64,000 nt of DNA from Rhodoblastus sp052145335 (GCF_052145335.1 NZ_JBKQOU010000128.1:1-64000); one strand, 5' to 3'; numbered from the stretch's first letter, positions 54,497-63,913 are shown. Notes: generated by a model from the sequence alone, not told the origin. Translations and numbers: made by a program.

Positions 54497-55857
54497 TTAC
54501 CTTAACCGAAAATAATGCGCCAAAGTCGCTTTGGCCTGTTCACGAAGGCGTCGACGGAATCGTTCACGCCACAAGGCGCCTTTGAACCCATTGACGCGGT
54601 CCTCGCATAACGACATCATCACATCCGCCATCCTCAGACGTCCTCGCCAAATATGATCGATCATTGGGTGGTCGGCGACCGCGCAGGAATCTGCCACAAG
54701 TATATGGGGCTCATGAAATAGCCGGTCGGTCATTTCCAGGGTCACGAGAACGCCCGGCGAAGCAAAACCAAAACCCTCATCGTAGGCGGTTTTCCAGAAA
54801 TAAGCCGTGCACCCGGCCAGCAAAACAATATTTGCCGCGATCACTCGCCCATCGACAGCGAGCCAATATATTCGGCATTTGCCTTCACGCCCCATGGCAA
54901 GCGACGCGTTGCGCACAAAACAAGGTAGACTGGGTTGTTCAAAAAAGCGCTACCTTTTCGTCCCTTCCAGCCTTTCGCCTCCAAGACCATGAAAGCTTCA
55001 ATCTTGTCCCGCAAAGGAGCGCCATCCTCCGCCTGGCCAACGGTCACGCAGCCCATTTCGTTCAGGCGGCGCAATTGCCGCTTTATTTCCTTTTTTTTCT
55101 TGGGTGAAATGGAATCGTGAGCGTTGGCTCCTATGGCGTTGGCATTCAAGGCGGCTCGCTCATATTGCGTCAAGACATCGAAAGGCAATCGATTTTTTTG
55201 GGCATATTCGTACAGTAGGGCGAAAGTCGGCCCAGTTTCGAGCAATTGAACTGTAGATAGAGCGCAAATTTGCCCGGTTTGACGCTTCAACCATCGGAAT
55301 ATTAGTTCGAGGCCGGCGCTCCCATTTTCCTTGTCCAATAGCGGCGCGCCGGAACAGCAGAAATCATGAACCCACGCCTTCACCGTTCGACCGAAAATCG
55401 TGCGTGGAAAAACCAGGGCCCAAAGTGCAATCAGCCGTCCTCGGACCGACGACGCGCCGACTTCCCAAACGAGAAGGAAAAGGGGAGTTCCGCCGCCCGA
55501 ATCAAAGCCCGCGAGTGTCAAAGCGAATTGCGGTTCAAGAAACGCATTCGGCTCAAGAGCGCGCGACGCCAGATCGTTCCATTCGGCGCTATAATTCCGC
55601 GCCAGCTCGGCGCTCGCGCATTCCACGAAATGCGAATCCAGCATGCGCTGTTCTTCGGCTAGTCCGCACGCCTTCATAGGTAAAGGGCGGAAGTTGCCTC
55701 TGGCATCAAAAAAGGTCGCTCTCAGCGAGAGTCGCGCGTTCAAAAACAGATCAACCAAGCGATCCAACTCCGGTCGCCACCAGGGCCAAAGGGTCACTGG
55801 GGTCATCTTGGCGCCAAAACTGCTCCAATCTCCTAAGAGTTCATCCAATCCCTTCAA
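54497..55857 (-). pseudogene. GNAT acyltransferase (BioF2/CelD-like), frameshifted
   Basis: Two overlapping minus-strand frames form one protein. The first (54841-55857, 338 codons from TTG) carries the N-terminal domain and the start of the BioF2-like acetyltransferase domain up to KGRKGSAFLNNPVYL. The second (to the TAA at 54497) continues with FVRNASLAMGREGKCRI, AANIVLLAGCTAYFWKTAYD, and the family hallmark DSCAVADHPMIDHIWRGR. The shift lies near 54917-54926, where a run of four A (plus strand) is present; restoring frame needs one added base. An intact gene would be about 450 codons. Related proteins are annotated as CelD/BcsL acetyltransferases in polysaccharide loci. A sequencing error, a real pseudogene or a -1 frameshift are all possible. 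Confidence 0.75.
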
Positions 55858-55892
55858 ATTTTACGATCACTCACAGACCTTAACGCCTCCGT

Positions 55893-57098
55893 TCAGGACA
55901 AAAGGCCTCCCACCCTCGGCTTTAGCGGATTGGCGGCCAGAGCCTGCGCGTCGGGCGCGTCCCAACGGAGCTGCCCCGAAAATGCGGCGTAAAGACCCTC
56001 GATAATATGCGGACTCAAGTCCCTGACGATGAAAACGATACGGGTACGATGATCGGAATCAGGCCACCCGTCGAGGCGCGCGGGAGGATGAAAAACATGC
56101 TGTACCCCGTGGATAACCAGCGGTCGCAGCGGGTCGTCGGCCAAGGCGATAACGCCCTTCACTCGCAAAAGGTTGGGTCCATGCGCCGCGCGCAACATCT
56201 CAAGAAAGAGATCGCACGCGGAAAGGGGGAGGGGGACATCGCTGACAAGACAAAAAGATCGGATGGACTCTTCATGCCGATTTCCACCCGCTTTGGCTGG
56301 GGCCGAAGGATGCAAATGACTATCGGCCTCATGTGCGTGATCATGCCTGCGCGATGCCGTCGCGCCATCTTCGGATTTATTTGCTTCGTCGATTAATCGC
56401 TCCGCATTCAACCATCGCGTGACATCTGACGATTTTGTCGAAGGATTGAATAATCCCGCGTCGAGCAAATTCGCGGCGTTCCAGTTTTTCGTATTGTCCA
56501 ATAACCGCGCGGTTGGATTTAGTTTGGCCAGACGGGCCAAAAGCCGCGCCAGCTCTTGCTTCTGTTGTTCCGACTGGATCAAATCCGTCTTGGAAAGCAC
56601 CAAACGATCGGCGACCGCGGCCTGTTTGAGCGCCTCAGGATAGGCATCGAGCGTCGCCGCACCGTTGATCGCATCAACCACCGTCACGACGCCATTCAGG
56701 CGAAAGCGCAGCAGCAAGTACGGATGGCTCATGATCGTGTGCAGCACTGGCGCGGGGTCCGCAAGGCCAGTCGTTTCGATGATGACCCGATCGAAGTCCC
56801 GCATCCGGCCGTTATCGCGTCGGCGCAACAAGTTTTCAAGCGAATCGATCAAATCGCCGCGAATGGTGCAGCAAAGACAGCCGGAGGCCATTATGACCAT
56901 GTCGCCGTCGATTTTTTCGACGAATAAATGATCGAGACCGATCTCGCCGAATTCGTTGATGAGGACAACGGCCCTGGCCAGGGCGGAGTCGCGAAGGAGA
57001 GCGTTGAGTAGGCTCGTCTTGCCGGAGCCGAGGAATCCGGTGATGATCGTTACCGGGACCGGAGGCGGCGCGCGACGAGCTTCGGCTAAAACGGTCAC
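55893..57098 (-). CDS. COG0523 (CobW/ZNG1-like) GTPase
   Basis: 401 residues. Metal-handling G3E GTPase. Walker A: G21-F-L-G24-S-G26-K27-T28; LINEFGEIGLD; metal motif C74-L-C76-C77; guanine motif LSKTD. A His-rich linker (residues near 258-270: RRHDHAHEADSHLH) precedes the C-terminal CobW_C domain, a metal-binding feature often seen in zinc-related members. Start GTG at 57098 overlaps the stop of the D,D-carboxypeptidase gene (GTGA), so translation is coupled. Substrate metal (zinc, cobalt or other) is not decided by the sequence. Confidence 0.92.
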   Translation of the reverse strand: MTVLAEARRAPPPVPVTIITGFLGSGKTSLLNALLRDSALARAVVLINEFGEIGLDHLFVEKIDGDMVIMASGCLCCTIRGDLIDSLENLLRRRDNGRMRDFDRVIIETTGLADPAPVLHTIMSHPYLLLRFRLNGVVTVVDAINGAATLDAYPEALKQAAVADRLVLSKTDLIQSEQQKQELARLLARLAKLNPTARLLDNTKNWNAANLLDAGLFNPSTKSSDVTRWLNAERLIDEANKSEDGATASRRHDHAHEADSHLHPSAPAKAGGNRHEESIRSFCLVSDVPLPLSACDLFLEMLRAAHGPNLLRVKGVIALADDPLRPLVIHGVQHVFHPPARLDGWPDSDHRTRIVFIVRDLSPHIIEGLYAAFSGQLRWDAPDAQALAANPLKPRVGGLLS

Positions 57099-58546
57099 TT
57101 TTCTGCTGCCTTGCCGTCCGACGCTGCCGCTGACGAGGGCGTCTTTTTCACTGGCATTGTCGGCGCCGCGGCGGATGCGGGTTTCCCATGGGGCGTTTTT
57201 CCGCCCTTCTGGCCGGCATGTTTCAAATGGACTTTGGCCGCGGCCGCGGTTTTTTGTTTCGACGCCTTCCCGCGCCGCATCGATAGCGCAGCCGGATCCG
57301 GCCTTAACGGAGCGGTTGTCGCCGCCTTTTCAGGCGACGTATAGGCGACGACGCCGATGGGAGTGTTGGCGGGACGCGGACCAGCGACCGGTCCGTTGTA
57401 GCCGGGCGCAGGCCCGACAAAAACATCGATCGGCTCATAAGTCGGGCGAGGCAAAGCCGCGATGATGTCGCCATTGTTCGGTTGCGGCTTTGACCCTTCG
57501 GGCGTTTGGATCGGAGCGTTCAAATCTTCGGTTTCCGCCTCGGTCTGCGCCTTCTTGCTGTGTTGACCGCAAATTTCTCCGCGCATGTCGGGTGGAGCGC
57601 CGGCGCTGGACGGCAATTCCACTGCCGAATCGCCCAATTGCCCGGAAGCGAAGGCATGATCGAACAAATTCGCAGCATGAGCCGTGCGCTTGCGCGCGGA
57701 GGGATCGCCCAGGACCACAACGATTACTTTTTTTCCTTCGCGGGTCGCGCTGGCTACGAGATTGAAACCCGCGGGGCAGGTGTAGCCGGTTTTCATTCCA
57801 TCGGCGCCAGGATAGCGCCCGAGTATTCCATTATGCGTCGGTATCACCTGGTCGCCCAGTTTCATCGCGCCTATATTGAAGAGATCGGCGTGTTGAGGGA
57901 AACGAAGCAGGAGGGCGCGCCCGAGAACCGCCATATCCCTCGCCGAACTTACGTGATCCGGGTCGGGCAGACCATTCGGATTGACGAAATGCGATTCGCG
58001 CATGCCCAGCGCTGTAGCTGCCTCGTTCATTTCTTCGGCAAAAGCTTCGACCGAACCGGAGACGCCTTCGGCTATCGTCACGGCCATGTCATTGGCGGAC
58101 TTAACCATCAACATTTTCAGCGCATTATCGAGAGTAACCTCGGAGCCAGGCGCAAATCCCATTTTGGAAGGCTTCATTCGAGCTGCACGCGCCGTGACCA
58201 CCAAAGGCGTATCCATGGTGAGCCGCCCCTGCGTCACTGCCTGAAGCGCAACATAAACGGTCATCAATTTGGTGATGGAAGCCGGATACCAGGTGCGCGT
58301 CGCATCTCTTTGCTCAATTACGCGGCCGCTCGGCACATCGATCGCGATATAGGGGGTCACCGTGTGATGTTGTTGACGCACCGTCGCATGAGCAGAGCCA
58401 TGTTTCGTTGCTCCGGCCTTTGGTGCGGCGACGGCAGGGCTGACCAACTCAAGTGGACTACACAGCAAGACTGCCGAAACAAAAGCTCCGAGGGTTCGCA
58501 GTACCCGGGGCCAATCCAAGGAGTTGATCATTTTTGTAAAATCCAT
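57095..58546 (-). CDS. D-alanyl-D-alanine carboxypeptidase (S11)
   Basis: 483 residues. Periplasmic penicillin-binding protein 5/6-type enzyme that trims pentapeptides. Signal peptide at about 1-41. Active-site motifs are complete: S90-I-T-K93, S150-A-N152 and K252-T-G254. The catalytic domain ends near 300; the C-terminal 180 residues are a low-complexity Pro/Ala/Lys-rich tail, not the usual PBP5_C beta domain with amphipathic anchor. A second cysteine pair occurs at 257 and about 328. ATG at 58546; the stop overlaps the GTPase start. Confidence 0.92.
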   Translation of the reverse strand: MDFTKMINSLDWPRVLRTLGAFVSAVLLCSPLELVSPAVAAPKAGATKHGSAHATVRQQHHTVTPYIAIDVPSGRVIEQRDATRTWYPASITKLMTVYVALQAVTQGRLTMDTPLVVTARAARMKPSKMGFAPGSEVTLDNALKMLMVKSANDMAVTIAEGVSGSVEAFAEEMNEAATALGMRESHFVNPNGLPDPDHVSSARDMAVLGRALLLRFPQHADLFNIGAMKLGDQVIPTHNGILGRYPGADGMKTGYTCPAGFNLVASATREGKKVIVVVLGDPSARKRTAHAANLFDHAFASGQLGDSAVELPSSAGAPPDMRGEICGQHSKKAQTEAETEDLNAPIQTPEGSKPQPNNGDIIAALPRPTYEPIDVFVGPAPGYNGPVAGPRPANTPIGVVAYTSPEKAATTAPLRPDPAALSMRRGKASKQKTAAAAKVHLKHAGQKGGKTPHGKPASAAAPTMPVKKTPSSAAASDGKAAEK

Positions 58547-58646
58547 CCGATCCAGCCGATCGACGCTAGTTGATCCAGGAGTTATTTCAGAGAGATTCCA
58601 AGGAACGGTCTCTTTACCGCTTATTCAAAATCTGCGAAAGCCAATT

Positions 58647-58946
58647 TCATTTCTCGCCTGGCGCGCTAATATCCAAAGCAAGAGCGTGCACGCTGGCGGC
58701 TAATTCATCGGCCAATGCGCTATTGACCGCCCGATGGCGTTCGACACGGCTTTTTCCCGAAAAGCACTCCGTAATCATCTCGACACGGAAATGCGTTTCG
58801 CCGCCATGGCCCGCGCCTCCTTCATGACCCATATGTCCCGCATGTTTGTGCGATTCATCGATTACCCTTAAAAATTGCGGCGCAAATGCGGAAGAAAGTT
58901 TTTCTTCGATCACGTCACGAACCGCCCGTTTGCCTGTTTGCGTCAT
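58647..58946 (-). CDS. bolA: BolA-family protein
   Basis: 99 residues. Partner of monothiol glutaredoxins in Fe-S handling. The fold shows VRDVIEEKLSSAF, the ESHKHAGHMGHEG loop (longer and His/Gly-rich), ETHFRVEMITECFSGKSRVERHR with the conserved FxGxxRxxRHR helix-turn, and ADELAASVHALALD. bolA lies divergent to a dnaJ-like gene followed by cobS-cobT, a conserved arrangement in Rhizobiales. Confidence 0.92.
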   Translation of the reverse strand: MTQTGKRAVRDVIEEKLSSAFAPQFLRVIDESHKHAGHMGHEGGAGHGGETHFRVEMITECFSGKSRVERHRAVNSALADELAASVHALALDISAPGEK

Positions 58947-59055
58947 AGCGCTTCCTCTTCTCCGCCACCCGCTCGGCTGTCCGTATGAAAGTCAAGCGAT
59001 TTAATCGTTTTCGCGTTCTTGCTCCCGCGCCCTTATCGACCATATTGTGCCGATC

Positions 59056-59637
59056 ATGGATTTCAATTCTCCTCTTTTTGATCGGATCAGAACGCGCCGC
59101 AACGCCGAGCCGACGCAGACGAACCAATCCGCTCCAAAATGCCAGCATCCTGCATGCCAGGCGCCGGGAGAATTTCGCGCGCCGATGGGACGGCTGCGCG
59201 AAGGCCAGTATTTTTGCTTCTGCCTCGACCATGTCCGCGAATATAATGCAACTTATAATTATTTTAATGGCATGAGTGACGAAGCAGTGCTGCTCTATCA
59301 AAAGGATGCGCTGACCGGCCACCGTCCGACCTGGAAAATGGGCTCCGACCGCCAGAACGCAAGCTATTCGGGCTCGCGCGATCCTTACAATATGAGAGGA
59401 GCCAATAGAGCCACTCCCCATTCGCCACGTCAGCCCAGGCATGGCGTCGTCGCCCGCAAGGCCCTGTATGTTTTGGGACTCGACGACGACGCAGGAGCGC
59501 CTGAAATCAAGGCGCGCTACAAGGAATTGGTCAAACGGATGCATCCAGACGCGAATTGCGGCGATCGTTCTAACGAAGAGCAACTGCGTGAAATAATTAA
59601 TGCATACAATATCTTGAGATCGTTTCGCGCGGTCTGA
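59056..59637 (+). CDS. J-domain protein with N-terminal Cys/His cluster
   Basis: 193 residues. The J domain is at the C-terminus (about residues 128-192): ALYVLGLDDDAGAPEIKARY, ELVKRMHPDANCGDRSNEEQ with the HPD motif, and INAYNILRSF. The N-terminal part has MDFNSPLFDRIR and a Cys/His cluster CQHPACQAPG ... YFCFCLDHVREYN that could bind a metal. The linker is Gly/Ser/Arg rich. ATG at 59056; GTG at 59047 would add three residues. It stands before cobS on the same strand and next to bolA. Confidence 0.88.
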   Translation: MDFNSPLFDRIRTRRNAEPTQTNQSAPKCQHPACQAPGEFRAPMGRLREGQYFCFCLDHVREYNATYNYFNGMSDEAVLLYQKDALTGHRPTWKMGSDRQNASYSGSRDPYNMRGANRATPHSPRQPRHGVVARKALYVLGLDDDAGAPEIKARYKELVKRMHPDANCGDRSNEEQLREIINAYNILRSFRAV

Positions 59638-59848
59638 GCCTTTCGATTTCAGATAATTGATTTCACCCTCCGAAGGATCTGACCGAGACGCCCCTTGTGA
59701 GCCGTCCCTGCGGGAGGTTATCGTGCCAGCGAAACGCGCCTTGGCTCTCGGCCAAGGGATCCAAAAACGAATTTCCGCCAGCGTCAGCCCTCCGATGACC
59801 GCCAATGTCGTCGTGGATTCAGAAAGACGGCGCGGAACCGGAGGTTAG

Positions 59849-60844
59849 ATGCAAGTTTCCCTTTCCAAACCGCCTTTGGCCGGCTTGCCCGACAAGAAGG
59901 TTTCCGTTCGCGAGCTGTTTGGCGTCGATTCAGACATGCAGGCTCCGGCGTTTTCCGCCCGGGACGAGCATGTTCCCGACCTCGACCCGGATTACCTGTT
60001 CGACAGGACGACGACCCTCGCCATATTGGCCGGTTTCGCCTTCAACCGCCGCGTCATGATCACCGGTTACCACGGTACCGGGAAGTCAACCCATGTTGAA
60101 CAGATCGCCGCCCGCCTGAACTGGCCTTGTGTCCGCGTCAATCTCGACAGCCATATCTCGCGTATCGATCTCGTCGGCAAAGACGCGATCGTGCTGCGCG
60201 ACGGCAAGCAAGTTACGGAATTTCGTGACGGCATTCTTCCTTGGGCGCTACAGAACAACGTCGCGCTCTGTTTCGACGAATATGACGCCGGCCGTCCCGA
60301 CGTGATGTTCGTAATTCAACGCGTTCTTGAAGTGTCGGGGCGCCTGACCTTGCTCGACCAGAACAGGGTCATTAGTCCCCACCCCGCCTTTCGACTGTTC
60401 GCCACCGCCAACACGATTGGTCTTGGCGATACGTCAGGCCTTTACCACGGCACACAACAGATCAATCAGGGGCAAATGGACCGCTGGTCGATCGTGACGA
60501 CTTTGAACTACCTCCCTCACGATAAGGAAGTCGAAATCGTCGGCGCCAAAGTGAAGTCTTTCCAGAAAACCAAAGAAGGCGTTGACACGATCGGAAAAAT
60601 GGTGCGCGTCGCTGATTTGACTCGCAACGCCTTCATGAACGGCGATCTTTCAACTGTCATGAGCCCAAGGACGGTGATCACCTGGGCCGAGAACGCCGAA
60701 ATTTTTGGAGACATCGGCTTCGCCTTCCGGCTCACTTTCCTTAACAAGTGCGACGAGTTGGAGAGACCTCTGGTTGCCGAATTCTACCAGCGCTCTTTCG
60801 GCAAGGATCTTCCGGAAAGCTCCGTCAACGTGGCCTTGAGTTGA
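59849..60844 (+). CDS. cobS: Cobaltochelatase subunit CobS
   Basis: 331 residues. AAA+ subunit of the aerobic-pathway cobaltochelatase (CobNST), which inserts cobalt into hydrogenobyrinate a,c-diamide. Walker A: ITGYHGTGKST (K79); Walker B near LCFDEYDAGRPDV; sensor ATANTIGLGDTSG; the N-terminal RELFGVDSDM and DPDYLFDRTTTLAILAGF blocks are CobS-specific. CCGGAGGTTAG precedes the ATG. cobT starts 47 bp later. CobN is not in this window. Confidence 0.95.
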   Translation: MQVSLSKPPLAGLPDKKVSVRELFGVDSDMQAPAFSARDEHVPDLDPDYLFDRTTTLAILAGFAFNRRVMITGYHGTGKSTHVEQIAARLNWPCVRVNLDSHISRIDLVGKDAIVLRDGKQVTEFRDGILPWALQNNVALCFDEYDAGRPDVMFVIQRVLEVSGRLTLLDQNRVISPHPAFRLFATANTIGLGDTSGLYHGTQQINQGQMDRWSIVTTLNYLPHDKEVEIVGAKVKSFQKTKEGVDTIGKMVRVADLTRNAFMNGDLSTVMSPRTVITWAENAEIFGDIGFAFRLTFLNKCDELERPLVAEFYQRSFGKDLPESSVNVALS

Positions 60845-60890
60845 CGCTCTTCGCCTGAACCCTCTGCGCCAGCGAGGATGGAGTTTCCCA

Positions 60891-62756
60891 GTGACCTTGT
60901 CCAATCAGAAAAGCGCTTCCCCGCGCGAAGCGCCCCATGAACCGTTCAAACGTGCGGTCGTGGGCTGTTTGCGCGCCATGGCCCGCGCGCCGGAGCTCGA
61001 AGTCAGCTTTGCGCCCGAAAAGCCGGGGCTGATCGGCGCGACCGATCATGGGAAAGCCCGCCTGCCTGAACCGCCCCGTCGCATGGATGCGCGCGATGCG
61101 GCGATTTTGCGTGGGCATGCGGACTCCATCGCGTTGCGACTGGCCTGTCACGATGCACGAACCCATAGCCGCCTGGCTCCGCAAGCGCCGATGGCGCGCG
61201 CCATATTCGACGCCATGGAGAAGGCGCGCGTCGAAGCTATCGGCGCCCGAAGGATGCTGGGAACCGCGCAAAATCTCACGGCGGCGTTGCAAGACCACTA
61301 TGAACGCGGTCGGTTTGCGGAGGTGCGCCAGCGCGCCGAGGCGCCGCTCGAAGACGCCCTGGCCTTGCTCGTCCGCGAAAGGCTGACCGGAAATGCTCCG
61401 CCGCCCGCAGCCCTTCATATCGTCGATCTTTGGCGCGAGATCATCGAAACGCGCGCCGGGAGCGATCTTACACTTCTTGTCGAAGAACTCGAAAATCAAC
61501 GATCCTTCGCCAGGCTCGCTCGCAAGATTCTCGCTGATTTGGACATGGCCGAACTGGGCGAGAGCGACCAGCAAGAAGACGAAGGCGCAGGCGACGAAAA
61601 GGAGCCGGGAGCGGACCGGTCAAAAGAAAAGGCTGGCGACGAGTCCGAATCCGCTGATTCGTCGAAGATCGAGCGCGTCGAGGATTCGGACGAAGAAATC
61701 CACGAAGGCGAAATGGAGGCCGAAGACGGCCCCCCCGGCGAAGCACCGGACGAAATGGAGCCCGGCGATAGCGATGACGCTGGAGCGGCGATTCGGCCGC
61801 CGATTTCGAACAATAAATCCGCGGGCGTCGAATACCATGCTTATGCGCCGCAATTCGATGAAATCATCCGAGCCGAAGATTTATGCGAGCCGGAAGAGCT
61901 CGAAAGGCTTCGCGCCTACCTCGACAAGCAATTACAAAATCTTTCCTCGGTCGTCGCGCGCCTCGCCAATCGCCTACAACGACGTCTGATGGCACAACAA
62001 AACCGCGCCTGGGAATTCGACCTGGAAGAAGGGATGCTGGATCCCGCCCGCCTCACGCGAGTCATTGTCGATCCGCAAGTGCCTCTTTCCTTCAAACGAG
62101 AAAAGGACGCCAATTTCCGCGACACGGTCGTCACCCTGTTGATCGATAATTCCGGCTCCATGCGTGGAAGGCCAATCACCGTGGCCGCAACTTGCGCCGA
62201 TATTCTGGCGCGCACTCTGGAGCGCTGCGGTGTGAAAGTCGAAATTCTTGGGTTTACCACTCGCGCCTGGAAGGGCGGCCAGTCGCGCGAAGCCTGGCTG
62301 CAGGCCGGGAAGCCCCCCAATCCCGGTCGGCTCAACGACCTGCGCCACATCATCTACAAATCCGCCGATGCACCTTGGCGCAGAGCCAGGAAAAACCTCG
62401 GATTGATGATGCGAGAGGGGCTGCTCAAAGAGAATATCGATGGCGAGGCTCTCGACTGGGCCTTTCGCCGATTGTTGGCGCGACCGGAGCAACGAAAAAT
62501 CCTGATGATGATCTCGGATGGCGCGCCCGTCGATGATTCAACGCTTTCGATCAACCCCGGCCATTACCTTGAACGCCACCTGCGGCAAAAAATCGAGGAA
62601 ATCGAAATGCGATCCGCTGTCGAGTTGATTGCGATCGGCATTGGCCACGATGTCACCCGCTACTATCGGCGCGCCTTGACGATCATCGATGCGGAGGAAC
62701 TCGGTGGAGCAATGACCGAAAAGCTCGCCGAATTGTTCAGCGAATCTACCGGGTGA
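60891..62756 (+). CDS. cobT: Cobaltochelatase subunit CobT
   Basis: 621 residues. Partner of CobS in the CobST chaperone-like complex. N-terminal helical region, a long acidic segment (about residues 220-310, runs of Asp/Glu/Ser), then a von Willebrand A domain with the MIDAS D419-N-S421-G-S423 and ERCGVKVEILGFTTRAWKGG; RKILMMISDGAPVDDST near the end. The start is GTG at 60891 with GGAG 7 bases upstream. Typical 'ESDQQEDEGAG' acidic linker. The pair supports B12 supply for Ecm. Confidence 0.95.
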   Translation: MTLSNQKSASPREAPHEPFKRAVVGCLRAMARAPELEVSFAPEKPGLIGATDHGKARLPEPPRRMDARDAAILRGHADSIALRLACHDARTHSRLAPQAPMARAIFDAMEKARVEAIGARRMLGTAQNLTAALQDHYERGRFAEVRQRAEAPLEDALALLVRERLTGNAPPPAALHIVDLWREIIETRAGSDLTLLVEELENQRSFARLARKILADLDMAELGESDQQEDEGAGDEKEPGADRSKEKAGDESESADSSKIERVEDSDEEIHEGEMEAEDGPPGEAPDEMEPGDSDDAGAAIRPPISNNKSAGVEYHAYAPQFDEIIRAEDLCEPEELERLRAYLDKQLQNLSSVVARLANRLQRRLMAQQNRAWEFDLEEGMLDPARLTRVIVDPQVPLSFKREKDANFRDTVVTLLIDNSGSMRGRPITVAATCADILARTLERCGVKVEILGFTTRAWKGGQSREAWLQAGKPPNPGRLNDLRHIIYKSADAPWRRARKNLGLMMREGLLKENIDGEALDWAFRRLLARPEQRKILMMISDGAPVDDSTLSINPGHYLERHLRQKIEEIEMRSAVELIAIGIGHDVTRYYRRALTIIDAEELGGAMTEKLAELFSESTG

Positions 62757-63005
62757 ACGGACCACCAACTGACCCATATTTGAGCTTGGCCTTGTGATTA
62801 GCGTTTGCGCGAAATGACATTCGGCGGATCGCCATATGGGGTCCAGAAAAAGCCGTCGGATCGGACACAGGACGTGGCCCAGCTGAGGCGACGGAGTTCG
62901 AAAAAGCGAAAATGGCAGATGGCTTGCGCAGCGGCGATAAAAGCGTTAGCAAGCCATTCGAATTAAGCTGATCGCTCGGTCTTCGGACTGCGCGCGGAGT
63001 GGATT
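62757..63005 (+). other. Intergenic region upstream of fdxA
   Basis: 249 bp with no gene. The only clear signal is GGAG at 62995-62998 as ribosome binding site for fdxA. No terminator was found after cobT. Confidence 0.4.
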
Positions 63006-63344
63006 ATGACCTACGTCGTCATCGAAAATTGCATAAAATGCAAATATATGGATTGCGTCGAGGTGTGCCCCGTCGATTGTTTCTACGAGGGCGAAAACAT
63101 GCTCGTGATACATCCGGACGAATGCATCGATTGTGGCGTTTGCGAGCCGGAATGCCCCGCCGAAGCCATCAAACCGGACACTGAAGCGGATCTGGAGAAA
63201 TGGCTTGGTTTGAACGCCGAATACGCGCAGTTGTGGCCAAACGTCACGATCAAGCGCGACGCGCCGCCCGATGCGAAAGAATTTGACGGCCGCCCAGGCA
63301 AATTCGACGCTTATTTCAGCAAGGTCCCAGGTCAAGGCGACTAG
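63006..63344 (+). CDS. fdxA: Seven-iron ferredoxin (FdxA)
   Basis: 112 residues. Low-potential electron carrier with one [3Fe-4S] and one [4Fe-4S] cluster. Cysteines at 9, 17, 50 (3Fe site) and 21, 40, 43, 46 (4Fe site) match the Azotobacter ferredoxin I pattern shifted by one, with free cysteines at 12 and 25. The C-terminal 55 residues include the conserved LGLNAEYAQLWPNVT. ATG at 63006 follows GCGGAGTGGATT. In many alphaproteobacteria carD follows, as seems the case here. Confidence 0.96.
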   Translation: MTYVVIENCIKCKYMDCVEVCPVDCFYEGENMLVIHPDECIDCGVCEPECPAEAIKPDTEADLEKWLGLNAEYAQLWPNVTIKRDAPPDAKEFDGRPGKFDAYFSKVPGQGD

Positions 63345-63913
63345 GATTCGCTTTTCGAGCGGGCCGCCATTTCGCCGCCGTCATTACGTCGGGCCTCCGC
63401 TTGCCCGATAGGGCTGCTTGATCGGCATTAACCATTGAAAGATGGTATTTTTCTCCGAATCATTAATTCTTTGATTCGTGCGTCACTTTGTGGTATCAAA
63501 GCCATCGTAGTCAATCGACTCTGGCGTCTGCTTTTTATTTTTGACTCTGCACCCCGGCTCCCGCCTCGGCGAGGAGCCTGTTTTTGCCCTAACATCCTAC
63601 ATTCCGCCTTGTCGCCATTGGCGCTTAAATGTTTGGGCAGATGCAGGACTTTCGGCGCTGTGAGTTAGATCGTTTAACAAACCTGTTACACGGACGGGGA
63701 AGGGTGTTGGGATTGGATTGGCTGCTAGATGCTCTTATTAAGGTAAGTTCGTGCTGGAAGATATCCGAACTAGGGACCATTTAGGGCTTGGCGCCACCCT
63801 TAAGGCGCTTGCCAAACCGAGCCTCGGTTCGAGTTTAGGCTGAATTCAGCGTAATGGCCTGCTGGCCTTCTCGCTGCGACAATCGAACTCAAACCATTAG
63901 TGATTGGACCAAG
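63345..63913. other. Intergenic region between fdxA and the probable carD
   Basis: 569 bp without a convincing gene. It contains an AT-richer segment (about 63440-63540) and, near 63813-63825, a perfect 13-nt palindrome (ACCGAGCCTCGGT) followed by AGCCT/AGGCT repeats. A 77-codon plus-strand open frame (63435-63668) is unconserved by eye. A terminator for fdxA was not seen. Confidence 0.5.

Noticed and set aside
59657..59848. 63-codon frame before cobS
   Set aside because: Ends on the ribosome binding region of cobS and shows no conserved feature.
59638..59848. Cobalamin riboswitch before cobS
   Set aside because: No B12-box-like sequence or multi-stem layout visible in 211 bp; cobST are often not riboswitch controlled.
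63435..63668. 77-codon frame after fdxA
   Set aside because: Mixed hydrophobic and Cys/Arg-rich composition without a family or binding site; looks like chance.
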